Positions 1-9,270 are shown, numbered from the stretch's first letter. The stretch: 64,000 nucleotides of DNA from Hydrogenovibrio halophilus DSM 15072 (GCF_000384235.1 NZ_KB913033.1:2292687-2356686), one strand, 5' to 3'. Numbers and translations are program-made. Notes: generated from the sequence alone by a model not told the origin.

Positions 1-385
1 GGTTTTTGTTTTTCAGCCAGCGAAAATGGTAGTCGGCCATGTTCAGAAACGCCAGCACAATGGTGCCGGAATCGGTGACCATCAGACTGTGGGTTTGCTG
101 GGCAGAAAAGCCTTTACCCGCCGTATCAGGATCGGAATCGGAAAACAGCGGCACCGACCGCCAACTGATGCCCTCATCGGCAGACAAAAATGCTGACTGG
201 TCGTTGACCCGCACCAGGTCACCGTTGTGAGCGCGCACATAATGGCCGCTGCCTTCAACCGACAGCACCGACGTGTCCGGGTGCCGATACACCGGCGCAT
301 CCGTTTTGGGGGCCAGCGAAAAATCCAGAACGATGGCATCGTCCCGGAGCAGATGCGGCAAGGCGGTTAAAACGGAATCGCTCAT
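1..385 (-). CDS. Asp-box (sialidase/BNR-repeat-like) protein, N-terminal part, truncated by window edge
   Basis: An open frame begins at an ATG at 383-385, one base after the hemJ stop (TGATATG), and runs off the left edge without a stop. About 128 residues are visible. Around residue 70 is SADEGISWRS, a good match to the Asp-box S-x-D-x-G-x-T/S-W of sialidases and other beta-propellers. It is followed by DSDPDTAGKGFSAQQTHSL, then SGTIVLAFLN. The first 40 residues (MSDSVLTALPHLL...) carry no signal peptide. The family is inferred from this single Asp-box and from propeller-like alternating strands. Enzymatic activity cannot be judged because the catalytic half is missing. The 1-nt spacing suggests co-transcription with hemJ. 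Alternative: another BNR-repeat protein without glycosidase activity. Confidence 0.6.
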   Translation of the reverse strand, partial: MSDSVLTALPHLLRDDAIVLDFSLAPKTDAPVYRHPDTSVLSVEGSGHYVRAHNGDLVRVNDQSAFLSADEGISWRSVPLFSDSDPDTAGKGFSAQQTHSLMVTDSGTIVLAFLNMADYHFRWLKNKN

Positions 386-386
386 A

Positions 387-809
387 TCAGAATGGCTTGA
401 TTTCGACCAGAATCAGAATCACAACGGTCAGCAGCAACGGAATTTCGTTGGCCCAACGGTAATAAATGCCCGAATGGTCCAGATGCCCTTCCTGCATTTC
501 CTTCATGCGGCGCTTGGACCACAAATGGTACACCAGCATCAGAATCACAAAGACGATCTTGGCGTGCAACCAGCCCATGCCTTCGGCCATCGGAAAGTAG
601 GCCAGCCACAGCCAAATGCCGGTACCGATGGCGATCATCATCATAATGGTCATAAACTTATACAGCTTCTTCGCCATGATCGCCAGACGACGCACGTCTT
701 CACCGGCGGCCTGACCTTCCACATAGTGCACAAAAATGCGCGGCAGATAAAAAATCCCGGCCATCCAGGCCATCACAAACAGAATATGAAACGTTTTCAA
801 CCAAAGCAT
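387..809 (-). CDS. hemJ: HemJ-type protoporphyrinogen IX oxidase (CopD/UPF0093 family)
   Basis: The 140-residue membrane protein has the family's usual length of about 140. It begins MLWLKTFHILFVMAWMAGIF and continues with YLPRIFVHYVE, the diagnostic N-terminal block of HemJ, which contains the conserved His in the first helix. Four hydrophobic helices are visible (about 1-20, 52-73, 80-105, 120-138). HemJ oxidises protoporphyrinogen IX to protoporphyrin IX at the inner membrane in heme synthesis. A GGGAG ribosome site lies about 10 nt upstream of the ATG. The divergent neighbour is a SlyD-like isomerase, and the gene downstream is the Asp-box protein. I am sure of the family; the HemJ function follows from family knowledge. 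Confidence 0.85.
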   Translation of the reverse strand: MLWLKTFHILFVMAWMAGIFYLPRIFVHYVEGQAAGEDVRRLAIMAKKLYKFMTIMMMIAIGTGIWLWLAYFPMAEGMGWLHAKIVFVILMLVYHLWSKRRMKEMQEGHLDHSGIYYRWANEIPLLLTVVILILVEIKPF

Positions 810-891
810 TGAGATGAGACTCCCTCGTTATACATCGTCATTGAGAACCTGTATGATACCTGCTCCATTGATAAAAAGAAGGACCTGCAAC

Positions 892-1386
892 ATGAAAATT
901 GCACAAGACACCGTCGGACAGATTCATTATTCGCTGACGGACGCCGAAGGCAACGTGATCGACAAATCTCAGGGCGAGCCGTTGGCGTACCTGCACGGCC
1001 ATTCCAATCTGATTCCCGGTCTGGAAAAAGAGCTGGAAGGCAAAGCCGCAGGCGATGAGTTCAGCGCCACCATTCCCGCAGCGGATGCCTATGGCGACGT
1101 CATGGACGAAATGATCCAGGCCGGTGTCCCCAAGAACCTGTTTCAGGGCGTGGAAAACCTGGAAGTCGGCATGCGTTTTGAAGCCCAGACCGAACAGGGT
1201 CCGCAGTCCGTGGCCATCGCCTCGATTGAAGACGACACCGTCACCGTCGATGCCAACCACCCACTGGCAGGCAAAGACCTGACCTTCGAAATCGAAGTCG
1301 TCGATGTGCGCCCAGCCAAAGACGAAGAAATCGAACACGGCCACGCGCACGGCGCAGGCGGCGTTCAGCACGAAGAAGAAGCCTAA
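892..1386 (+). CDS. SlyD-type FKBP peptidyl-prolyl cis-trans isomerase
   Basis: The 164-residue protein has FKBP and IF-domain architecture: strand block MKIAQDTVGQIHYSLTDAEG, the PLAYLHGHSNLIPGLEKELEG core (about residues 33-53), then the insert-in-flap chaperone region (about 70-130). The C-terminal tail contains HGHAHGAGG and a final acidic stretch, a short version of the metal-binding tail of E. coli SlyD. The start at 892 was chosen because AGAAGGA lies 9 nt upstream and the isomerase homology begins there. A longer in-frame start at 814 adds 26 residues without similarity. Cytosolic proline isomerase and chaperone, with possible nickel or zinc binding. It sits alone, divergent from hemJ. 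Confidence 0.88.
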   Translation: MKIAQDTVGQIHYSLTDAEGNVIDKSQGEPLAYLHGHSNLIPGLEKELEGKAAGDEFSATIPAADAYGDVMDEMIQAGVPKNLFQGVENLEVGMRFEAQTEQGPQSVAIASIEDDTVTVDANHPLAGKDLTFEIEVVDVRPAKDEEIEHGHAHGAGGVQHEEEA

Positions 1387-1406
1387 TCTTCTGACGTTTG
1401 CCTTTC

Positions 1407-1605
1407 ATGGCTTTTTGACGGGCAGCCTTTCGGTCTTAAATAATCGAAGCGAAAAGATTCTGATTTGAGGCAGTTTTTGTTCAATTTTGAGGCGAATAGC
1501 CTCGCTATTTAACGAAAAATTGGACAAAAAATGGCCATAGCAGGATTTTTGCAGCCGATTGGCTTAAGTCCGACAGGCTGCCAACAAGCCTGGTTAAAAA
1601 GCCAT
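1407..1605. repeat. Large imperfect palindrome (about 200 bp), REP/MITE-like
   Basis: The outer arms pair: ATGGCTTTTTGAC (1407-1419) with GTTAAAAAGCCAT (1593-1605). The next arms pair too: GGCAGCCTTTCGGTCTTAA (1421-1439) with TTAAGTCCGACAGGCTGCC (1564-1582). The inner arms pair: TTTTTGTTCAATTTTG near 1475-1490 with AAAAATTGGACAAAAA near 1515-1530. The centre is GGCGAATAGCC, followed by TCGCTATTT. No open frame is present. Half of it, GCAGCC...GTCCGACAGGCTGC, recurs at 22399-22429, so it is a dispersed repeat. It lies between convergent genes and may also end transcription. No target duplication could be defined. Confidence 0.7.
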
Positions 1606-1616
1606 TCCCTACCGAT

Positions 1617-2108
1617 CTAATCCGGGTCCGGAATCACATAATCCTCGTAATCCAGCCCGGGTTGATCCACCACCAGCCGAATCCCATGCAATCCCTGATG
1701 CCTCTGTTTCACCGAACGGCGATCCCCGCTTTTCAACGGATGCCAATCCGCCAGATCCCGGCCCTGATGCACCCGACGGTAACCGCACGTGTCCGGCAAC
1801 CAGTCAAACTCGGCCACACGTTCCGGCGTCAAGGCCACACACCCTGGCACATTGACCGAACGGTTGGCGTAATCCGAACAGGCCGCGGTCTCGGGATCCG
1901 ACCATTCACACACCACGCGGGTATAAACCAACTCGCCCGTGTCCTCATCCTCCAGTTTGGTCAGACAGCACAAGCCACAGCCATCACACAGCGATTCCCA
2001 CTGCGACGCACTCATCTCTGACAACGACAAACACAACCAGAAAGGTTTTTTTGACGGTTCAGCCGGAGAACCTTCTGAAAAGGTTTTGTTTTTATCATTC
2101 ATTTTCAA
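1617..2108 (-). CDS. YcgN-family cysteine-cluster protein (UPF0260)
   Basis: The 163-residue protein is collinear with E. coli YcgN: KPFW...MSASQWESLCDGCGLCCL at about residues 21-50, then EDEDTGELVYTRVVC, a second Cys group (C...CSDYANR), VPGCVALTPERV, and FDWLPDTCGYR. The clustered cysteines (CDGCGLCC) point to metal or Fe-S binding, but the biochemical role of the family is unknown. About 20 extra N-terminal residues (MKMNDKNKTFSEGS...) are polar and may be unstructured; a later start is possible. It is followed downstream by the palindromic element 1407-1605 and is divergent from the CheZ-like gene. Confidence 0.85.
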   Translation of the reverse strand: MKMNDKNKTFSEGSPAEPSKKPFWLCLSLSEMSASQWESLCDGCGLCCLTKLEDEDTGELVYTRVVCEWSDPETAACSDYANRSVNVPGCVALTPERVAEFDWLPDTCGYRRVHQGRDLADWHPLKSGDRRSVKQRHQGLHGIRLVVDQPGLDYEDYVIPDPD

Positions 2109-2131
2109 ACACTTAAGTTATATTTCTGTTT

Positions 2132-2147
2132 TGGCACGCTTATTGAT
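2132..2147 (+). promoter_or_regulatory. Possible sigma-54-type promoter
   Basis: TGGCACG-CTTA-TTGAT matches the -24 block TGGCACG exactly with the correct four-base spacer. The -12 block reads TTGAT instead of TTGCT/A, so the GC dinucleotide is GA. It lies 64 nt upstream of the CheZ-like start, and sigma-54 often drives motility genes. The -12 mismatch keeps confidence low. Confidence 0.3.
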
Positions 2148-2172
2148 CTATTGACTGTGAAAAGCCCAATTC

Positions 2173-2188
2173 TGTCAAAGATTTGACA
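2173..2188. promoter_or_regulatory. 16-bp palindrome TGTCAAA-GA-TTTGACA, operator candidate
   Basis: TGTCAAAGATTTGACA is a perfect inverted repeat (7-bp arms, 2-bp spacer) in the leader of the CheZ-like gene, 22 nt before its ATG and 10 nt before its AAGGAG. It could be a repressor site or a short RNA hairpin masking the ribosome site. No regulator is identified. Confidence 0.45.
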
Positions 2189-2210
2189 CAGTACACACAA
2201 GGAGCGTTTT

Positions 2211-2666
2211 ATGGGTAAGACAACAATGGATACTTCTCAAAAAGTCGTGACCTGTCTGGACTACATTGATCAGAGACTGGAAGACACGTCCGAACAGACC
2301 ATTCAGATTGCGGAAATGATCATTGACGACATCAAGGAGCTGACCGCCGGCTACCCTCAGGCGCTCAGAGACAACAGTCTTCAAGCGCATGCCGACAAAG
2401 TCCGAGATACGCAAATGAAATGGGTCAATCAGTTGCAGGACATCATTCTGGAGCAGGCGCAACGCGACCTGAACGGTCAGGTGATTCAGGCCCTGCAGAA
2501 GTTCGCACAAAACCTGAATGACAAACAGAACAAGCATCTGGACTTTGAATTGCCGAGCGTGGTGCAACGCCGGGATGCCAATCTGGCGCATGAGTACCTG
2601 ACACAGGAGGAAATCGAGTTACTGATGGCCTCTGACGCCTTGCCAGCGAATCAGGTGCATCACTGA
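2211..2666 (+). CDS. Short CheZ-like protein (putative CheY-P phosphatase)
   Basis: A 151-residue all-helical soluble protein. Residues 85-92, RDLNGQVI, align with the catalytic helix of CheZ (E. coli QDLTGQVI, with Asp143 and Gln147), so Asp86 and Gln90 occupy the catalytic positions. Residues 130-140, LTQEEIELLMA, resemble the C-terminal CheY-binding tail of CheZ (SQDQVDDLLDSL) and FliM-type peptides. CheZ proteins are usually 200 or more residues; this one has a shortened helical hairpin (about 25-105). The start at 2211 follows AAGGAG with 8-nt spacing; ATG 2226 is the alternative. No chemotaxis genes adjoin it. A CheY-like protein is encoded at 20609-20971. The function is inferred from the two motifs only. 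Confidence 0.6.
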   Translation: MGKTTMDTSQKVVTCLDYIDQRLEDTSEQTIQIAEMIIDDIKELTAGYPQALRDNSLQAHADKVRDTQMKWVNQLQDIILEQAQRDLNGQVIQALQKFAQNLNDKQNKHLDFELPSVVQRRDANLAHEYLTQEEIELLMASDALPANQVHH

Positions 2667-2709
2667 GCCAATCAGAGGAAACTCAGAGGTCCATCAGAAC
2701 CAGATCACA

Positions 2710-2732
2710 CCGACTGTCAATCCGGCAGTCGG
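2710..2732. terminator. Hairpin after the CheZ-like gene
   Basis: CCGACTG (2710-2716) pairs perfectly with CAGTCGG (2726-2732) across a 9-nt loop. It is followed by ATGCCATTTTT. It lies between convergent genes, 44 nt after the CheZ-like stop, and probably ends plus-strand transcription together with the palindrome at 2739-2760. Confidence 0.5.
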
Positions 2733-2738
2733 ATGCCA

Positions 2739-2760
2739 TTTTTACCAGGCCTGGTAAAAA
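2739..2760. repeat. Iterated palindrome copy (core 2745-2754), convergent intergenic
   Basis: ACCAGGCCTGGT is flanked by five T on the left and five A on the right, giving a perfect 22-bp palindrome. It is centred between the convergent CheZ-like gene and secF. The T5/A5 flanks would let it act as an intrinsic terminator in both directions. Confidence 0.8.
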
Positions 2761-2785
2761 CCAGATTCCATTTTTATTTTTTGTT

Positions 2786-3790
2786 TTATTTTTTGGCCGC
2801 CGCCTGCGCTTCGCGCGCCTCACGCTTGGCTTCTTCTTCCAGAAAAATTCGATGCAACTCTTCTTCCTGAGCCGAATCGTCCTCGCCTTCCTTGACCGGC
2901 TTCATCAGGTCTTCTTTGGACACGCCCAACGCCAACGCAATGGAACTGGCCACAAACATGGATGAATAGGTCCCGACGACAACGCCGACAATCAATGCCA
3001 GTGCAAAGCCGTAAATCACTTCGCCGCCAATCGCGATCAGCGCTGCCAACACCAGCAAAGTCGTCACAGAGGTCATAATGGTTCGCGCCAGCATCTGGTT
3101 GACGGCGAGGTTGGTCACATCCACGGGGGTGCCATCGCGCACGGTGCGGAAGTTTTCCCGCACCCGGTCAAAGACCACAATGGTGTCGTTCAGCGAGTAA
3201 CCGATCACCGCCAGAATCGCCGCCAGCACGGTCAGATCAAATTGCACCTGGGTCCAGGCAAACACACCGATGGTGATGGTCACATCGTGTACCAGTGCGG
3301 CCACCGCGCCCAGTGAAAAGCGGAATTCGAAACGCAGGGCCACATAAATCAACACCCCGATCAGCGCATAGATCAGAGACAAAGCCCCGTCTTCGGTCAG
3401 TTCATCACCGACTTGCGGGCCGACAAACTCGACCCGGCGCAATTCAAACGCCTCGTTATGCTGGTTCGCCAACATGTCCATCACCTGATTGGAAATCTGG
3501 GCCGAACTTTCCTGCGGTCGCGGCGCAATGCGGATCAAGACCTCTTCGGCCGAGCCGAAATTCTGCACGGAAGCCCGCTCATAACCATTGTCCAGCAAGG
3601 CCGTGCGAATGGCGTCCACGTCCGCTGGCTCGTCATAAGCCAGCTCAATGATGGTGCCACCGGTAAAATCGATGCCGAAATTCAGGCCCTTTATGGCCAG
3701 ACCGGCGACGGAGGCGGCCAGCAAAAGCAGCGACAGGATCATGGCCTGTCCGCGAAACCGCATAAAATTGTAACGTTGCTCGTTTTGCAC
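2786..3790 (-). CDS. secF: SecF, Sec translocon accessory subunit
   Basis: The 334-residue membrane protein has the SecF signatures LNFGIDFTGG (about residues 36-45) after the first transmembrane helix, a periplasmic P1 domain (about 50-125), and a five-helix C-terminal bundle with GYSLNDTIVVFDRVREN (about 197-213). With SecD it uses the proton gradient to assist late protein translocation. The start is GTG at 3790 with AAGGA nine bases upstream; no ATG fits. It lies 61 nt downstream of secD in the queA-tgt-yajC-secD-secF run. The C-terminus is a charged, Lys/Ala/Glu-rich cytosolic tail (last 45 residues). Transcription probably ends at the palindrome 2739-2760. Confidence 0.97.
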   Translation of the reverse strand: MQNEQRYNFMRFRGQAMILSLLLLAASVAGLAIKGLNFGIDFTGGTIIELAYDEPADVDAIRTALLDNGYERASVQNFGSAEEVLIRIAPRPQESSAQISNQVMDMLANQHNEAFELRRVEFVGPQVGDELTEDGALSLIYALIGVLIYVALRFEFRFSLGAVAALVHDVTITIGVFAWTQVQFDLTVLAAILAVIGYSLNDTIVVFDRVRENFRTVRDGTPVDVTNLAVNQMLARTIMTSVTTLLVLAALIAIGGEVIYGFALALIVGVVVGTYSSMFVASSIALALGVSKEDLMKPVKEGEDDSAQEEELHRIFLEEEAKREAREAQAAAKK

Positions 3791-3851
3791 GGATCAATTC
3801 CTTTTCATCTTCCACAAAACCCGCTCACCGAACACGTCGGTGAGACAGAGT

Positions 3852-5729
3852 TTAAATCGACAGTTTCTGTACCGGTTTGTTGCCATAAATCAGGTTGATC
3901 ACTGCACGCGTACCCACAATCGCGGTAAACATGGAGGTCAGAATCCCGATGCTGAGGGTGATCGCAAAGCCTTTGATCGGTCCAGTACCGAAACTGAACA
4001 GCACCACCGCTGCCAACAGCGTGGTGATATTGGCGTCGGCAATGGTCACAAAGGCTTTTTCATAACCGGCATGAATCGCAGTCTGAATCGACGAATGGCG
4101 CATCTCCTCACGAATGCGTTCGAAAATCAACACATTGGCGTCCACGGCCATCCCCACGGTCAGAACGATCCCGGCAATGCCCGGCAGCGTCAGGGTCGCC
4201 TGCAACAGCGACAGCACCGCCACAATGATCACCAGATTCAGGGTCAGCGCCACATTGGCCACCATGCCAAACACTTTGTAGCGGAAAGCCATCACCACCA
4301 ATACCAGAGCAAAGCCGACGATCACCGACAAAAAGCCCTGATTGATGTTGTCCTGACCCATGCTGGGGCCAATGGTGCGTTCTTCCACAATTTCCATCGG
4401 TGCGGCCAGGGCCCCGGCACGCAACAGCAAGGCCAGATCCTGCGCTTCCTGCGGGCTGTCCAGCCCGGTGATCTGGAAACGGTTGGCAAACTGACCCCGG
4501 ATCACGGCGGCGTTGATCACATCTTTGGTGGTGGTGCGTTTTTTGACAACTTCGCCATCTTTTTCAATGGTGTCGACCCGGTTTTCAATGAACACCACTG
4601 CCATGCGGTTGCCGACGTTTTCTTTGGTGGTGGCCAGCATCTTGCGGCCACCGGCACCGTCCAGCGTCACGGAAACCTGCGGCGAACCGGCTTCCGAGTC
4701 GATGCCGGATTTGGCATCGATCACATTGTCGCCGCTGACGATGATGCTGCGTTTCAGCAGAATCGGACGCCCGTCACGGAATTGATACAGACGCGCCCCA
4801 TTGGGCGCATAACCGGTGCGTTCGGCCCGAACCGGGTCACCTTTTTCTTCCACCAGACGGAATTCCAGTGTGGCGGTCGCCCCCAGAATTTCCTTGGCCT
4901 TGGCCGTGTCCTGCACCCCGGGCAATTGCACCACGATGCGACGATCGCCCTGCTGCTGAATCAGCGGCTCGGCCACACCCAGCTCATTGATACGGTTGCG
5001 CAGGGTGGTGATGTTCTGTTTCAAAGCGTATTTGCGGGTCTCAGACTTTACCTGTGCCAGCAGGGGCAGGGAAATTTCCCCGTTTTCCTGATCCGGCTTC
5101 GGTTCAAACGTCTGCGGGAATTCGGCATTGACGACGCTCAAAGTCTTTTCCATCTCGCTGGCATCGCGCAAACGCAACAACAGTTCGTCGTCTTCGTGGG
5201 TGAGGCCCAGATAGCGAATCCGTTCTTCGCGCAACACCGCTTTGAGCTCGTCCACATAACGCTCATAGGTTTTGGCAATCGCCGCTTCCATGTCCACGTC
5301 CATCAGGAAATGGACCCCGCCGCGCAAATCCAGCCCCAGATACATGGGTTGGGCTCCGACCGAGCGCAGCAGTTCCGGCGTGGCCGGTGCCAGGTTCAAC
5401 GCCACCACGGCCTGACGGCCCATGGCTTCTTTCAGCAGGCTTCGCGCCTCCAACTGGTCGTCGCTGGAGTGAAAGCGCAACAGAAACTGCTCCTGATGGC
5501 GCTCAAACTGTTTGGGTTCGATCCCGGCTTCCGCCAGAGTGGTGCGAATCCGGTCGGCGGTCTGCTGGTCGAATTCAACGGTTTTGACCGGTGAAATCTG
5601 AACCGCCGGATCGTCGCCAAACAAATTGGGGGCGGCATAAGTGACACTGAGCACAATCGCCACCGCCAGCAGCAGGTATTTCCACAGCGGGTAGGTGTTA
5701 CTGATGATTTTCTGTCTGGATTCAAACAT
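3852..5729 (-). CDS. secD: SecD, Sec translocon accessory subunit
   Basis: The 625-residue protein has an N-terminal helix (about 15-33), LGLDLRGG at 131-138 (the SecD signature), a large periplasmic P1 region, and a six-helix domain with GMAVDANVLIFERIREE near 545. Its partner in the SecDF complex is the next gene. The length is typical (about 615-625). The ribosome site before ATG 5729 is weak (TAAGCC). A terminator-like hairpin (5812-5854) lies between yajC and this gene, so secDF expression may be partly separated from that of yajC. The long plus-strand frame 3840-5594 is an antisense shadow. Confidence 0.97.
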   Translation of the reverse strand: MFESRQKIISNTYPLWKYLLLAVAIVLSVTYAAPNLFGDDPAVQISPVKTVEFDQQTADRIRTTLAEAGIEPKQFERHQEQFLLRFHSSDDQLEARSLLKEAMGRQAVVALNLAPATPELLRSVGAQPMYLGLDLRGGVHFLMDVDMEAAIAKTYERYVDELKAVLREERIRYLGLTHEDDELLLRLRDASEMEKTLSVVNAEFPQTFEPKPDQENGEISLPLLAQVKSETRKYALKQNITTLRNRINELGVAEPLIQQQGDRRIVVQLPGVQDTAKAKEILGATATLEFRLVEEKGDPVRAERTGYAPNGARLYQFRDGRPILLKRSIIVSGDNVIDAKSGIDSEAGSPQVSVTLDGAGGRKMLATTKENVGNRMAVVFIENRVDTIEKDGEVVKKRTTTKDVINAAVIRGQFANRFQITGLDSPQEAQDLALLLRAGALAAPMEIVEERTIGPSMGQDNINQGFLSVIVGFALVLVVMAFRYKVFGMVANVALTLNLVIIVAVLSLLQATLTLPGIAGIVLTVGMAVDANVLIFERIREEMRHSSIQTAIHAGYEKAFVTIADANITTLLAAVVLFSFGTGPIKGFAITLSIGILTSMFTAIVGTRAVINLIYGNKPVQKLSI

Positions 5730-5811
5730 CTTGGCTTACCATTGCCTGCCTGAGCAGGTTACACACAATTGCGTTCCTTAAAACCGGAACATGGAAGAAT
5801 ATCTCTGAAAC

Positions 5812-5854
5812 AAAAAAGGGCCGGACACGGTTTGACCATGCCCTGACCCTTTTT
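5812..5854 (-). terminator. Intercistronic hairpin between yajC and secD
   Basis: On the minus strand, AAAAAGGGTC pairs with GGCCCTTTTTT, bracketing about 20 nt that can form a further small stem (GGGCATGG...CCGTGTCC). The six-T run makes it look like a rho-independent terminator or attenuator within the sec operon. Confidence 0.5.
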
Positions 5855-5872
5855 ATCGCCCATCGAATCGGC

Positions 5873-6208
5873 TTACTCGGCCTGACCTTTCAGCGTGCCT
5901 TTGGGCAGCTCACGCGCCACGTTCTGGCGTTCGACTTTGACTGTGACATTGGGCGCAATTTCCAGATCGATGAAGCTGTCGTCCATCTCACGGATTTTGC
6001 CGGCCAGTCCGCCGTATGTGACCACTTCCGCCCCTTTGGACAAGGCTTCGACCAGTTTTTTGTGTTCTTTGACTTTCTTCTGCTGGGGACGAATCAACAG
6101 AAAATAAAACACCACAAACAACAGAATCAATGGAATCAATGCTTCAAAGCCACTGCCTGAAGCCGCTGCACCGTTTTCTGCCATGGCATCGGAAATAAAA
6201 AAGCTCAT
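5873..6208 (-). CDS. yajC: YajC, preprotein translocase auxiliary subunit
   Basis: A 111-residue protein, the usual size. One transmembrane helix (about 24-40, LIPLILLFVVFYFLLI) is followed by the family signature RPQQKKVKEHKK and a small soluble domain (AEVVTYGGLAGKI, then VKVERQNVARELPKGTL). It associates with SecDF-YidC at the inner membrane. ATG 6208 was chosen: AAGGAGAGG lies 8 nt upstream and the family begins there; the frame extends 18 codons further without support. It is separated from tgt by 156 nt holding an iterated palindrome. Confidence 0.95.
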   Translation of the reverse strand: MSFFISDAMAENGAAASGSGFEALIPLILLFVVFYFLLIRPQQKKVKEHKKLVEALSKGAEVVTYGGLAGKIREMDDSFIDLEIAPNVTVKVERQNVARELPKGTLKGQAE

Positions 6209-6339
6209 AGTTTTGCCTCTCCTTGTAAAAGTTCGCAATATTGTGGCACAAAGCGCCCGCAAATTCTAAAAAATTGTCAGCCACAGCGGAATAATCAGAA
6301 AAATATCGCCGTTCCATCCCATGCAAAGGTCAAAATTGA

Positions 6340-6349
6340 CCAGGCCTGG
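6340..6349. repeat. Iterated palindrome CCAGGCCTGG, tgt-yajC intergenic
   Basis: It occurs here within GACCAGGCCTGGTGG, 15 nt beyond the tgt stop on the minus strand. The flanks are not T/A-rich enough for a terminator. Confidence 0.8.
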
Positions 6350-6364
6350 TGGTTTTCAGAGTTT

Positions 6365-8553
<2,189 letters not shown>

Positions 8554-8602
8554 TGCGAATCCCCCAATACGAATCCACTAAGGCATGGTTTAAAATGGCG
8601 GC

Positions 8603-8608
8603 ATTATA
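8603..8608 (-). promoter_or_regulatory. -10 box for queA
   Basis: TATAAT on the minus strand, 49 nt upstream of the queA TTG. No clear -35 is seen, so this is a partial promoter call. Confidence 0.45.
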
Positions 8609-8662
8609 CCGCAAACCGTTCAATCCGACAGCCGAGCGGCCAGCCGGTCGATGCAAAAACAA

Positions 8663-8672
8663 CCAGGCCTGG
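8663..8672. repeat. Iterated palindrome, divergent intergenic (queA / DUF3087)
   Basis: It occurs within AACCAGGCCTGGTCAAA, between two divergent promoters and about 25 nt upstream of the plus-strand TAAAAT. Here it cannot be a terminator for any upstream gene, so its position argues for another role. Confidence 0.8.
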
Positions 8673-8736
8673 TCAAACTTTGGTCGGAACTTGCTAAAAT
8701 GGCGGCAAAAACACCATCATCATTTGAGGAGACAAG

Positions 8737-9270
8737 ATGTTTGTTCTGGAAGAAATGGACCCGTCGGCCTATCGGCGCAAAACCCGCAACGCCACCCTGA
8801 TCATCATGGCGATGTTCATCGTGATTGGCATGATCACCGCCACCACCTTTGTCAAATACCTGAGCCCCTACAATAACAACATGATTGTGCTCAACCTTTT
8901 GGGCGCGCTACTGGGGCTGGTGATCACGTTTTTTATCGTCAAATGGTTTTTTGCCGACAAACCCTGGATGCACGAGACCATGTATGCCTGGCGCTTGAAA
9001 CGCAATCTGATGAAAATCTCCAACGCCCATGAACCCCTGCTGAAAGCGGTGGAGGAGCAGGATCCGGAAGCCATGAAAATCCTGCGGTTCTACCATCTGG
9101 GGCTGACCCAGATGCACACACTGGAAAACAATTACCACGCCCTGACCGACCTCAAAGCCGAAAAAGAACAGCTGGAAACGCAGATGCAGGCCCAGAACCT
9201 GTCTCTGGAACAGGACGGTTTTGATCCGAAACAACTGGCACCTTATGAATCAGACAGGTCAGCGTCTTAA
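8737..9270 (+). CDS. DUF3087-family two-helix membrane protein
   Basis: The 177-residue protein has two adjacent transmembrane helices (about 22-42 and 51-71), then KPWMHETMYAWRLKRNLMKI, and a helical C-terminal half with MKILRFYHLGLTQMHTLE and a coiled-coil-like stretch (about 135-165). This layout, including the W..RLKR.LM and LRFYHLGL motifs, is that of the DUF3087 family, whose function is unknown. GAGGAG lies 7 nt before the ATG. It appears monocistronic, ending in the hairpin 9267-9294. Confidence 0.75.
   Translation: MFVLEEMDPSAYRRKTRNATLIIMAMFIVIGMITATTFVKYLSPYNNNMIVLNLLGALLGLVITFFIVKWFFADKPWMHETMYAWRLKRNLMKISNAHEPLLKAVEEQDPEAMKILRFYHLGLTQMHTLENNYHALTDLKAEKEQLETQMQAQNLSLEQDGFDPKQLAPYESDRSAS

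Noticed and set aside
3840..5594. 584-codon plus-strand open frame
   Set aside because: Exactly antisense to secD; His/Gln-rich composition typical of a shadow frame, no ribosome site, no recognisable domain.
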